Of a stretch of 64,000 nt of DNA, positions 1-11,780 are shown one piece after another. The notes under the pieces were generated by a model that saw only the letters and a program-made list of their open reading frames with translations, was not told the origin of the DNA and ran no database searches. A program made the translations under genes and the position numbers. Within the stretch, counting starts at the first letter, position 1. Every line of letters begins with the position of its first letter. The stretch comes from Phragmites australis (taxonomy: Eukaryota > Streptophyta > Magnoliopsida > Poales > Poaceae), in the NCBI RefSeq assembly GCF_958298935.1, contig NC_084923.1:23350501-23414500 (forward strand), given 5' to 3'.

Positions 1-1790
1 ATGTATGAAACTTTATCCTTGCATACATGTGTTGTGCCCAATTTTGTTTCTTTAAAACTGGGTGTTACAATTATCATCCTGGCAAGGTGAACGTTGTCGC
101 TGATGTACTGAGTCAAAGGGCTCGATGCAATTGTCTCTCGCTCTAGCATAGAGTCACCACGCTTTGTGATAATTTCATGAGGTTTGGACTTGAGATAGTT
201 TCAGAGGGATTTCTTACCAACATGGAGATCAAATCCTCCCTCTTCAACCAAATGAAGGATGCTCAGAAGGCAGACAAGGGCATGGAGAAGATCCGTGACA
301 AGATCAAGGAGGGGCAAGCCAAATGTTTTGCCCTGGACGATGAAGGTCTCTTGTGGTTCGAGAAAAGGCTAGTGGTCCCCAAAATTCTAGAGTTAAGGAA
401 GAAGATTGTGGATGAAGCTCATGATTCGCCATTGTCCATCCATCCTGGGAGTACTAAAATGTACTAGGATCTCAGGTCCAGATTCTGATGGATCCACATG
501 AAGCGAGAAATTGCTTGATATGTTGCCAAATGTGATGTCTACCGAAGGGTGAAGGCCGAGCACCTTAAGTCGGCCGGTACACTCCAGCATTTACCCATTC
601 CCTCCTGGTAGTGGGAGGGGATCGGTATGGACTTCATTACCGAGTTTCCTAAAACACCCCACGGTACAACTCGATTTGGGTCATTGTGGACCAGTTGACC
701 AAGTCAACTCATTTCTTACCCGTTAAGACCACATACTCAGTCAAGAAATATGCGAAGTTGTATCTCACTCAAATTGTTCGCATTCATGGAATTCCGAAGA
801 AGATCGTCTCCGATCAAGACACTCAGTTCACTTCTCATTTCTGAAAGAGCCTTCATGAAGCCATGGGAACCAAGCTCTTCCATAGCACCGTATGTCACAC
901 CTAAACTAACGGTCAAACTAAGAGAGTTAATCAAATCCTCAAAGACATGCTACGGGCTTGTGTTCTCACGTATGAAAAAAAAGTGGGGGATCTGCTTGCC
1001 ATTTGCATAATTGTCCTACAACAACAGTTATCAGTGGAGAATTAAGATGTCACCATTTGAAGCTCTATACGGCAGAAGATGTCGAACACCGTTGAATTGG
1101 TCTGAGTCTGGTGAAAGATCTTTTCTAGGCCCGGATTTGGTCAAAGAGGTAGAAGAGCGTGTCCTAACCATTCGCCGCCATCTCCTCACAGCTCAGTCTC
1201 ATCAAAAAAGCTATGCTAATCATCATCGGTGTGAGCTGGAGTTCAAAATTGGAGATTTTGTCTATCTTAAGGTCTCACCTCTCAAATGAACACAGCATTT
1301 TTAGATGAAGGGAAAGTTAGCATCCCATTATGTTGGCCCTTTCTAAATTATTGGCTGGCGTGGAGAGGTGGCTTATCAGCTGGAGTTACCTCCATCCCTC
1401 TCCGCTGTACACGATGTCTTCCACGTCTCACAATTAAAGAAATGTCTTTGAGTCCCAACCGAAGTCATTGAGGTCGCAACCCAAGAATTACGGTCGGATC
1501 ATTCCTATTGTGAGAATACAATTCGCATTCTTGATGAAGCAGAACAGAAGCCACGGTGCAAGTCTATTAAGTTCCTCAAGGTTCAGTGGAGTAATCACTC
1601 CGAAGATGAAGCGATGTGGGAACGTGAAGATTAGCTTCTTACTGATTATCCTAAGTTCTTCGCCGACCTATGAGTGTTGTAGTCGTTTCAATTTCTATCA
1701 GAATGCTCAAAGCGTGTTTTTTCTCATAGCATGGTTCCTAGATACACCGTACTCTCCTCGACTCGTACCAAATCTCGGGGCGAGATTCTT
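1..1790 (+). pseudogene. Degraded Ty3/gypsy pol (RNase H end, integrase, chromodomain), Tekay/Del-like
   Basis: This is the 3' part of a retrotransposon polyprotein gene, broken by many stops and frameshifts. Near position 75 the reading resembles the end of gypsy RNase H (HPGKVNVVADVLSQR). Positions 177-467 read as the start of integrase, and later pieces (about 590-1290) keep integrase-like segments such as GIGMDFITEFPKTP and KMSPFEALYGRRCRTPLNWSE in shifting frames. Positions about 1380-1640 read in patches as the linker VFHVSQLKKC followed by a chromodomain-like stretch (IRILDEAEQKPR ... VQWSNHSEDEAMWERE). A chromodomain after integrase is the hallmark of chromoviruses, and the long LTR that follows points to the Tekay/Del group. 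The 5' part of the element lies outside the window. No product can be made. Confidence 0.88.
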
Positions 1791-1792
1791 TT

Positions 1793-1802
1793 AAGGAGGA
1801 GG
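1793..1802 (+). other. Polypurine tract of the first gypsy element
   Basis: The purine run AAGGAGGAGG sits just before the LTR start TGTCACATCCC. It follows the chromodomain region directly, as expected for the plus-strand primer of a Ty3/gypsy element. Confidence 0.7.
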
Positions 1803-1804
1803 TT

Positions 1805-4800
1805 TGTCACATCCCAAATTTATAATCGCATGATTAAGTCTAATTATGCATCATTAGCATTATGATTAGTTTTGAGGCAATTTATTTTAGAATGCTAGTG
1901 CAATTCATTTAAAGTCAATCGGGCGAGAGAAAGAAATTTGGGGGTAGAAAAGAACAGAATTCATAGTTAAATTGACCTTTTTCTCTAACACATTGGCCCA
2001 CCTGGCCGGCCCCACTACCTCACCCTTCTCTATGGGCAGTAGCTCAACCGCTCTCTCAGCTCCCTCACTCCACTCCTGTGCTCCATCTCTCCCTCAGCCA
2101 GCCAAGACTAGGCGAGGAGCTCCCCCTCTCACTCCCCTCTCAAGCTCTCTCCTTCTCCCCTAAAATCCCACCTCAAGAGAAGGAATAGAGGTATGCATGT
2201 GGTGATCACGAGCTCATGAGCTACCCATCCATCCAATTCATTTTCATTTTCTCGAAGGATTCAAGGCGATTTTGATGTATTTTGGTGCTCTTGGTTGAAG
2301 AACAAGGAGCACCATTGTTCTTCCTCTTTCTGAGTGTTTCCTCCTTCAACCAATAGTCCACAAGCTCGGCAAAGCATCTTGGGTGAGTCTCCTAGACTCC
2401 CATGGCAAAGATGCACGTTTTGGTTGGATGAATCTTGAGTTTAAAGCTTCGGTTGCGAAGTTCTTGAGTTCTTGAGATTTGGAGCTAAAATGAGGATTTA
2501 GGTGAATTTTGAGTTAGGAATCATGTTGCTAGGTTGGTGAGTGCGTTCTAGACTCTATAAATTCTCTCAAACATGTTTCCCTTTGGTTTGGAGAAGCTCG
2601 CAAATCAAATCGGCTGAGGTTTCACCCTTGAAGCAGCCTCTCTGGACAACCCGGATAATCCAAATTGACTCGGATACTTCAAGTAAACCTAGAGAAACCC
2701 ACTAAATTGTTCTCGTTAACTATGGCGATTTAGAGTGCAATTCAAGTCTAGAACCCTTTGTATAATTTATAGCCATGTTTTAGTGGAATAGATTTATCAT
2801 GCGAGTTGAAACGGTTGGGGAAAACACTTTAGAACTCAACTCGGTCAGAACCCAGATAGTCCGGATCAACCTAGAGTGTCCAGCCCAATCCGGAGTATCC
2901 GGACTCAACCCAGAGGGTCCTGGTAAATAGCCAAGAGCCCCACTCAGAGCCTCGCCCGGAGTGTCTGGCCCAATCCAGAGTATCCAGACTCACCCGGAGG
3001 TTCCGGGTTATTTAAAAAATGGCTAACCAAGAGCCCTCACCCGGAGGTTCACCCAGAGGTTTTGGAACCTAGATACTCCAAGTTCAACCCAGAGTCTCTG
3101 ACCTCCTATTACTTTTCCGATGTTGTTTAGATCGCAAGTTTCATTATTCCTTCGTATGTATTACACCTTTAGCTTGTTGTTATGCATATTGTAGCATACG
3201 TTGTGCACTTCATTCATGCTCATCATTGCACACATTCTTCTTTAGTGAACAAAGAATTAGAGCGTGTCACTGCCGTGGTTGAAGGCGATGCCGATCTACC
3301 CGAGCTTTGCGAGTGTTGCGTGGGTAGCATAAGGCAAACCCCGTAGCAGCAAGGCAGGCATATAAGTATATTTATCCCAATACTTTGGATCACGTATGAT
3401 ATGATGTGATAAATATGCTTTATATATGTTATGCATGAGTTCGAGTCGATGTCGGGTTATGATTGGTAGAACCTATGTTGATGCACCAATTCTCCTATCT
3501 TGAATAATTGTTGTTCTATATCCTTGTTGCCTAGGTTTAATATGATGTTGTCTAACTTAAAATGTTATTCGTGATGCTTAGCAAGTGCTTAGGTCCTCGG
3601 TAGAAGTCGAGCGGTGAAATGTTTCATGGTTCATGAGCATAGACTTTAATTACTTGCACAATGATCATAATGATAGGTTGATGGTGTCGGTTGGATGAGT
3701 GGGGTGGATGAGGTGAGGTGTGGGTGGTGTTAGGGGTGTTTGTCTTGTCTGGATGTGGAGTTCCCCTGAGTAGGTCGGGATAGGGACTCAGACACCATAG
3801 ACCGCTTGTATCATTTAAGCACCAAACATTGTGGCAGTTAGCTTTAGCACTTTCCATGCTTACTACATGTCGTATATGGGAACGATAAGCCGATTACCTT
3901 TGTAGCTGTGGCTTTTTGGCATGCGGGTCAATGGTGTCGGGTATGAGGCTGGTTGGGGTATCCAGTTTACTCCGGAAATAGTTCTGGATGACCCCCACAC
4001 CTATCAGCTCATGATCAAATGATTAGAGCTTATTGGAAAATGTGGAAATGAGTACCCCCTTGTATAGTCATGTGTGGTCATGCAAGCAGTATGGTCCTCA
4101 AGTCATATAGGTAAAGGAGTACCCCCTACAGGGTGTAAAAACATTTCGAAATGTCATGCTCTAGGTCATGAGCATGCTTTGTCCATTTGCAGTAGTCGTA
4201 GAGTTACCAATGTGGTTTGGCATGGTTGAGATGTTGAGATGGTTCATTCCAGATGTTACTACTATGTTCCTTTTACATTATGTTCAATTGATGTTTATGG
4301 GCTAGTTTGTTACTTTGGTAAAGTATAGATGCTCACACATGTTTATGTCAAATTTGCTTTCGCATATGAATTTACTCAACCATGTGGTCGTATTCTTGCT
4401 AACATCCTAATGCATAATCCTTGAAGTCGGGCTATTTATAAGGGCCCATTATGGATTAAGTCTTACGAGTACCTTCGTACTCAGCTGCACAGGTTTTGCA
4501 TGTGAGGAGGAGTTGGTTTTCGGCTACTTCATGCCCCCTGATGCGAGTGGCGGGAATGAGTAGTGCATCCTACTCTTGGAGGTCGCGCGTTGGGGGTGAA
4601 GCCTAAGGGCATATGGCTTCACCCATCTTTTGTTGTCTTTATCTTTTATTTTTGTTGCATAGTTTCTTTTGTTGGTTAGGAGTTGAGCAGGTTTTAGTCT
4701 CCTCCTAACTCTCTTTTGTTGTAAATTGTATTAACTTGGTGCGTGCTTAAGAACTTGTAATATGATGTTAATTACTCGCTCTTTCTTAAGCTTTGTTATG

Positions 4801-4953
4801 ATGTTTCATGTTGGAAAGGCATGTATTCCGATCTTGGGTACAAAACATGTTCTGGGACTACCGAAGCGTTATTCTGATTAATCATTGAAATCGTTATTAG
4901 GAAAATGATCAACTTAATGATTAATTAGAATATTGTTTGGATGGTTCCTCACA
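1805..4953 (+). repeat. 3' LTR of the Tekay/Del-like gypsy element (about 3.1 kb)
   Basis: The LTR starts TGTCACATCCC right after the polypurine tract. Near 4460 it has CGAGTACCTTCGTACTCAG, a segment comparable with ACTGAGTACATTATGTGCTC near 22440 in the other long gypsy LTR in this window. The 3' edge is set by the first plausible CA end, GGTTCCTCACA at 4953. That edge is an estimate, because the partner LTR and the 5' target duplication lie upstream of the window. No gene was seen inside. The 63-codon reading at 1972-2163 is low-complexity and not credible. Confidence 0.65.
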
Positions 4954-6121
4954 GTAAGTAATACATTGCTGATCATATCTCTATGTGACTCTTGTTTGTT
5001 GGGTGGCATCGAATGTCCTATCGCCCAACTCTATACTCTAAAGCCCAAAACCGTTTTGATAGCTTTGTTAAGTAAACCAACACTATGCATGTATATGTCT
5101 GACATCCACCCTATCTGGTTAAGATAAATTATGGCACCCTGCTTTGGCAGGCCTACCAAACAATAATTAAAACCTATGTATGTGCAGCTATTAGAAGGGT
5201 ATCATTTACTCTAAATTTTTCTGAGGGAAGCTATTCTATCATGGTAATCATATCCACCGCATATAAAACATGAAAGAATAGTATGACAAGAACAAAAATA
5301 TCACAGATAATCATATTGACTATGACATAGTATGACCCCTTCATATGGTGATCTCTATCACCACGGTCCTGTCCTCCTGGTAATCATGCTCCAAGTCTCC
5401 ATGATAATGTGCTAGTCTATTACACCTAATAGTACTAGATGAATTACATGAGAAAAAGAAATATCACAAGTCAGCACGCAGACCGTTATACAATAACATG
5501 ACAACCTTTGGCTACAATTAACCATGACACACGTGCCATGAAAATTACACACATGCATCACATTCATAATAAGGCTATACCAGTCACAACATTCTCGGCA
5601 AAAATGAGTTAAGCGTAGAATCAAATTCTAATGTTGCTACATGAACATGTTATTATGACAATCTATGTGTGTACGCTACGCAACAGTGATCCCATATCTA
5701 TGAAATTGCTATGAAAATCTCATCGGATTGATCATATTAAGCCAATTATGAGTCATTCACAATGCCTCAATTTCCACTAGATCAATCATATTGATCATCG
5801 TGTGAGGTTTTCCAGAAATGATGATAACACACATAACCTCAATCTACTGTTCTTCCAACCATGCAGCAGCGCGCGCTGTTAGCCCCGATGGTGATTCCAG
5901 CCGGTAGGGGCAAGTCACATGCGTAGCCAGGTGGGAGATCAAGCTAATCTTTTTGGTTGTGTGATTCCATCAACTCATACCTTATTCTGATCCCAGTTTC
6001 AACAAGTCGTGCATCAACCGATCCATCACATGAACTGATCACATGAACAATGATAGATCTAATCTATTACTACTACATATCAACTATATGTGACTGATCC
6101 AGATCAAAAACTACGCATGTA
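4954..6121. other. AT-rich stretch without a recognisable gene
   Basis: No credible coding region was seen. The part near 6121 is probably the untranslated leader of the minus-strand LTR element whose primer-binding site lies at 6122-6134. How far that internal region extends to the left is unclear. It may have been cut off by the gypsy insertion ending near 4953. Confidence 0.4.
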
Positions 6122-6134
6122 GGCTCTAATACCA
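6122..6134 (-). other. Primer-binding site (initiator Met-tRNA type)
   Basis: On the minus strand this reads TGGTATTAGAGCC, one base off the common plant copia primer-binding site TGGTATCAGAGCC. It is separated by one base from the LTR end at 6136, so the LTR on the right is a 5' LTR read on the minus strand. Confidence 0.7.
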
Positions 6135-6135
6135 C

Positions 6136-6871
6136 TGTTGGGGAATAGGAAGGCTACGATAGCCTAAAAAAAATTCTACTGCATCCACCTAGGAAACCAT
6201 AGGTCGTTACCACTCAACGTGCAGTGCAGCGGAAGAAGAGTTGGAGCAATCCAACGTGATGCGCATCGATGTAGAGGAAGCAGCTCTCCGACCAGCTCTG
6301 AGTGGGTATGTCTCACCCTCAACCAGCTCCAAGCAGGTACATCACGTCCTTGATCGGCTCCGAGCAGCGTTGTCATGATCCGTGACCACAAAGGGGAAAC
6401 CTTGACCACATCCTCGACCACGAAGAGGAAGTAGTCGATCTCATTGACCACCTTGTTGACCAGGTACTCGCACTCCTCGAGCACCCCCAAGCGGGTGCAT
6501 CGCGCTCCTCGATGACAGAGCACAGCATGATCAGCATCGTAATCTTCATGCCGAGAAGATCAGCGCTGCAATAGCAGCAGCGCCTCTACGGTATCCACAC
6601 GTAAAGGATGGAACGCCGTACGCCGGTGTGCTAGCAGCGCGCGCCTGACTAGGGTTTCGCAGGGAGTTTGAGAAAGAGATGGCGGCTAGGGCTTTGGTGG
6701 TCAAATCAACTCGCATCCATGGCTCCTACCTACTCTTATATAGAATACGCTAATGGACCTTTAATCACATTAAATCCCATCATGACTTTAAACTATAATG
6801 GACATTCAATCATATTAAATCCCTGCATATCAATCTGCATATGCAATCGCCTCTAGGCCATATCACCAACA
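6136..6871 (-). repeat. 5' LTR of a truncated copia-type or non-autonomous retrotransposon
   Basis: The 736-bp segment is bounded by the short inverted repeat TGTTGG...CCAACA and lies beside a Met-tRNA primer-binding site. No matching second LTR and no gag or pol was found to the left, so the element is cut short or is a non-autonomous derivative. The right half is AT-rich and the left half GC-rich, as is common for LTR subregions. The 115-codon minus-strand reading inside has no recognisable domain. Confidence 0.65.
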
Positions 6872-6965
6872 CAATCATGGGTTGCCTTCAGCTGTCAAAA
6901 CTTTAGGGCCTAAATAGCCGTGTGTACTTCTCCTTATAGTTAGGATAAAGATGCGCCTTGGAATC

Positions 6966-7415
6966 TCACATAAATTCCTGAAATTTAGCAAACTCACCAC
7001 TATTATACTTATTATGCCACTCGACATCCTCCACCATCTGGTCCACATTCTTTACAAAATCCTCGAGATCATTATCATTGAAACATAATCTGTCCTCATC
7101 CCTGAGATCATGATCCATATCACCTGGTGTAAGTCCTTGATCCACATTATCGGTATGGAGGCCCCAATCCATCTCTCCTTCGTTAAGGTCTTCCTCATCA
7201 TGTTTGTTCCAACATGTATAATTCTCTTTAAATCCATGCATGACCAACTGTGCATGGACATTGTCTGTTTTCATGAACTTCTTATCATTCCTGCAATCGC
7301 GACATGGACAATACATTGCTGTTTTACAATGATCTTTCATATCCGCCAAAGCAACACTCATGGAATACTTCACCCCGCTCAGGTACTCCGGACAAGTCCG
7401 GGTCTCAAGGTACAT
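6966..7415 (-). pseudogene. CACTA (En/Spm) transposase-associated domain fragment
   Basis: The 149-residue reading resembles the N-terminal transposase-associated domain of TNP2-type CACTA proteins. It has R-T-x-x-EYLSGVKYSMSVAL, then the cysteine cluster YCPCRDCRN, then a VHAQLVMHGFKENYTCW segment. The acidic tail after residue 70 is also typical. The rest of the transposase, including the catalytic domain, is absent, and no CACTA terminal repeats were seen at its edges. It is therefore a fragment of an autonomous element. Its stated start is a track convention, and the true 5' boundary is unclear. Confidence 0.75.
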
Positions 7416-7545
7416 TCAACTTTTGCATCCGTAGGGTAGGGGACTCCCAAGTGCCCCCCAATGGATCTGCCGTTGTGTGTGGCATCATAAGATAATATGT
7501 AATCATCTCAGTGGTTTTAGTTTCAACTAAGGTGTTTGGCCTGGT

Positions 7546-7620
7546 GATGTTTGCTCCATGAACTTTTAGGAGATGTTGCTCCATGAACTTTTAGGAGATG
7601 TTGCTCCATGAACTTTTAGA
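7546..7620. repeat. Tandem repeat, three copies of a 25-bp unit
   Basis: The unit starting GATGTTGCTCCATGAACTTT occurs at 7546, 7572 and 7597. The first copy has one extra T. Copies two and three are identical over nearly the full unit. No function is evident. Confidence 0.9.
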
Positions 7621-8199
7621 GTACAAATGTGCAAAACTATGTAATAATGCTTCAGAATAAGGGAATCTTTTTGTCCTGCATCATATTTCTGTTCTTAAAC
7701 ATGTTGAAGATATTCACACAATTGAGAAATTAAATTGGTATAGTTGCGTGATGTTCTTATATAGATTGATTTTAGAAGTTCGGTATTATATGTTTGCCGT
7801 TGTGCAGATTTTAGAATGCGTGCAGGTCAAATGTTTACATGCTTTGTCACCTGCAAATGATATTAATGGATTTGTAGTTAAAAAGCACTACAACCATTTA
7901 TCATTTTATGATACATGTCGATGGAATAAAGTAATTGCCAAATATATATGCATCGGAGAGTGAATCAATATCCTAAATGACGTGCGCATTAGACCAGAGG
8001 TAATATGTAAGGTTAGCTCTCGGACCTAGTTGCATAGTTGAACTAGTGAGATATTGTATATCCATGGTTGATGACCCTACTGCAGAATTCTGATCCTCGA
8101 TGAATGAATCTCAGTTTCATGCTTGAAACGTCATCTGAATCAACACCACATACATGAAGTACATAATTTTCCCTTTTAAAAACCAATGAATTCATTATA
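7621..8199. other. AT-rich intergenic stretch, nothing recognised
   Basis: Contains only a short plus-strand reading (7748-7963, 71 codons) without recognisable domain or compositional support. Confidence 0.4.
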
Positions 8200-8410
8200 C
8201 TATTTTAGCAATTTGAATATATTATTTAAACAAATTGCATACAAAATGATGAATACATCTTGCAAATTGTTGAATTAGCGCTCACGGATTGCTAAACATA
8301 TCTTTCAAAAATGTTGAATAAGGTTTACAATTGTTAAATCAAGTTTCATAAATTGTAGAATAAATTTTTTTGAATTTTTGAGAGTGCATCAAATGAAAAA
8401 TTAACTAAAC
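8200..8410. repeat. Diverged direct duplication, copy 1
   Basis: This segment and 8790-9010 share an ordered set of short matches: CAAATTGCATACAAAATG, then GTTGAAT-type motifs, AATTGCTAAA and TTTTGAATTGTT-like stretches. Both end near a run of A residues. They are AT-rich, which raises chance similarity, but the order and spacing are conserved over about 200 bp. Confidence 0.6.
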
Positions 8411-8789
8411 ACCTAAAACTCAGGAACAACATAATAGGTAATAGGAAAATCACTGAATGAGGAAAAAAGCTGGAAGGAGAAGGCTCCCAACAGCAGCATC
8501 AAATTATACCCAATTCAGTTGGGCTGAACCGACCCAAATCGGGCTACCAGAGAATTTCACATTTTTATCGCGATTTCTTATCTGGCGGATGACCATCGCC
8601 GCTTGATTAGACAAGGTGGTTTGGTGGTAGGTTTAGCTTGGGCAATTTTTTAACCTTTCATGTATTTCCTCTTAAATTAGCCATCGTTTTGAAAAACCCT
8701 TTGAATTGTGTCGTATTTACAATTAGCGCAATAAAACTAAACCCATATTGAATATATTTTATTTATTTTTATTTTGTGAAAAAAGAATA

Positions 8790-9010
8790 ATTAGAATATA
8801 CTATTTCAACAATCCAAGCAAACCATTTCAACAAATTGCATACAAAATGTTGAATAAATTCTTGTAAATTGTTTATAATTAGGTTCCACCAATTGTCAAA
8901 CATAACATTCAAATATGTTTAATAATGTCTTTACAATTGCTAAATTAAGTTTCTCAAATAGTTGAATTAAGTCTTTTGAATTGTTATCTGTGTACCAAAT
9001 ACAAAAGAAA
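8790..9010. repeat. Diverged direct duplication, copy 2
   Basis: Second copy of the repeat at 8200-8410. It begins around AATCCAAGCAAACCATTTC and contains CAACAAATTGCATACAAAA. The CACTA-type element at 9031 starts just beyond its right edge. Confidence 0.6.
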
Positions 9011-9030
9011 ACTATTTAATCACAAATAAA

Positions 9031-10118
9031 CACTACTGCAGAAATCCTCATCATTGTCGGTTCAAAATCGTCATCAGTGGCAGGTTTGAACCGATACTGA
9101 TTACTCGGCACTAATAGTATGCACTGATAGTCACTATCAGTGCCGATTATGGAACCGGCATTGAAATTCCCATCAATGCTAGTTGGTGGCTCCAACCGAT
9201 ACTGATAGTTGGTTTTCGATACAACAGTTTTAAGGTAAAAAAACAAAAAAAAAATCACAACCAGAGACACTCACCCAACCTTACAGTAGCTCTGTGGTTT
9301 TCGCTCGCATGCGCTTTCTAGTACTCGAACTCGCGACCTCACAGGAGCTCCCCTCTCGCGCGTGTGACTCTCTAACCATCTCACTTCTCATTCATTATTC
9401 ACTATAATAGCAAAATCAATCCTTTTGCCATCTTCTGATAGATTGTTTGAATAGCTATTTGGGCATCTAAATGATCTTAGATCAAAAGTGATCAATTACA
9501 AAGTTGTAGATCCCGTCGAGGGCTACAATTTAATATAAAGTTTTTTCCACCGGAGTTAGTATAAAAAAGTTATGAATTTTTTAAGATAAGTGTCAATTGA
9601 CCACGGCGGTCGGCTGAAACTTTGTTATGACAATTTGGGCACTTAAACGATCTCAAATTAAAAAGTTTTCAACCACAAAGTTGTAGATCTCATCGAGTTA
9701 TACAACTTGATATAAAGTTTCCCTATTAGACTTCTTACGAAAGAGTTATGAATATTTTTTAAATAATTTAGCAATTATCAGTGACGATTCGTAGCTAAAA
9801 TCAGCACTGATACTTACTATCAGTGGCGGTTCATGGCTAGAACCAGCACTGATAATCATTATTAGTACCGATCGTAGTTAGGACCGACACTAATGTATCA
9901 ATGCTGGTTTGTGGTTAGAACTGGCACTGATACTGATTTATCAGTGTTGATTTGTGGCTGGAACCGGTACTGATACATCAATACTGGTTCCAGCCACGAG
10001 CATTCTTAGTTATTGTTCGCGCACAGGAGTTTAAGAACTGGTACTGATACATTTTCGATACGGTTACTGTTGAATCAGTACTGATAAGATGCTACATATA
10101 TGGTGTTGTATAGTAGTG
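9031..10118. mobile_element. Non-autonomous CACTA-type element (1088 bp)
   Basis: The left end is CACTACTGCAG and the right end is the inverted GTATAGTAGTG, so both termini carry CACTACT. Subterminal DNA on both sides is full of short repeats in both orientations built on CACTGATA...TATCAGTGCCG and GAACCGGCACTGAT-like units, the usual CACTA transposase-binding landscape. The flanking triplets are AAA and GAA, one base short of a perfect 3-bp duplication. The central part (9300-9770) has no gene. Confidence 0.75.
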
Positions 10119-11289
10119 GAACAAAACTATAGGTAACAGTAAAAAAACTAAACTGAATAAAGGAAATTGAAAAAAGAAAAAAATATATTCTTTTATTGGG
10201 CCTTGGTGGACAACCAACCTATGAGGCAACAGTGTGTAATCACGGATTCGATCACTCAGATCTTCAGAGGTCGCCACTATTCTACTGGCCAATTCACCGG
10301 GTTGGAAAGAAAGATTCACCGAGTCGAGGTGTCCTCGATAATGGCCTGATGCTTCATCATCGGGGGCTAAGGAAATAAATCATTAATTTTAACCCTGGGT
10401 TCATGCCTGACACAGTACTTAGCCGGTCTGGAGGAGATTCCAAAGGCCCAACTGAAAGATACTCACGTTGGCATTTTCTTCTCACCATTAATCAACTTAT
10501 TACTTCCATTGTAATATCCTCTTTCCTCAATTCTTGAAGATTCTCTTTAATCAATTTGCTATAAAGGTGAGGTGAGCATTTGCATGACGACTAAGTTACC
10601 ATGAAAGATTCTTCGGAACTTCTGATGGAGTGGAGACAAGTGGTGGCCGGTGTTGGCAAGGGGGAGAACCAATCGGCATCCAGGGGAACATCATTTTTGC
10701 TTAGCCTCATCGCGTGGTACTAATATATTGACAATAATTTACGATAATAAAACGTTTGCACCAGTTTTCCGCATATGCCTAGGAATAAACTTCCAATTGC
10801 ATGTCTTTCAATAAAATAATATCGGGCCCATAGCTCTTGAATCTTGAAGAAAAACTAAACTGTCAATGGAATTGAATTGACCTGTTGAAAACGATAAGTG
10901 TGAAATTTGAGCAAAAACAGCCCCAAAAAAGGACATGCGCTTCGTGGGACAAGATTAAAATGAAGAAAAATCGACATAATAAGAAAATTAAGAGGGTATA
11001 GAATGAATTTTCTCATAAATAAAAGAGTATAGAATGAATTTTCTTACTGTTCTTGCAAGATTTGATACTCTAGCAATTAGTGGACATTTCATGATGAATC
11101 ACAAGAATGCAATGTAAGCGGATATGCCTAGGAATGAACTCTAGAACTCTAGAATGAGAGTTCACAATAACCACATAATATTGTAATCGCTATCTTTACA
11201 TGGTAGAAAATATTTATGAGATAATTCCTTATATGCTATCAATCAATCGAAATCCCTCAATTTGCCATTAAAAAGTTCTTGTCTATCAT
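10119..11289. other. Intergenic stretch, nothing recognised
   Basis: No convincing coding region, RNA gene or element boundary was seen. Short overlapping readings at 10167-10378 are not supported by any motif. Confidence 0.4.
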
Positions 11290-11780
11290 CACTACGTAAA
11301 AAACAGACATCGGTGACAGGTAATGACATTCATGGGTACCCGTCACCCCAAACGTGTCACTGATGACTAGTCATTGGTGATGGATAAGGACCCGTCACCA
11401 ATGATGAACTAAAGGTGACGGGTTACCTGTCACTTATATCGTATAATAAGTGACAGGTAACTAGGTTACCCGTCACTTATGGTTTTCACCTATGTACTGG
11501 GAGAAAGACATAAATGACGGGTAACATAGCTACCCGTCACTTATATCGTATAATAAGTGACGGGTAACTTGGTTACACGTCACTTATAGATTTCATGTAT
11601 GTATTGGGAGAAACACATAAGTGACGGGTAACTAGCACTTATGTTATTATAAGTGACGTGTAGACAGTTTACCTGTCACTTATGTTTCTCTTGCCCTGTA
11701 GAATGAGATGTTTCCTGGCTGCTTCCTGGAATATAGCCAGGATTTGGCAGCCGTCTTCTCCCTACAAACAATAGCAACGC

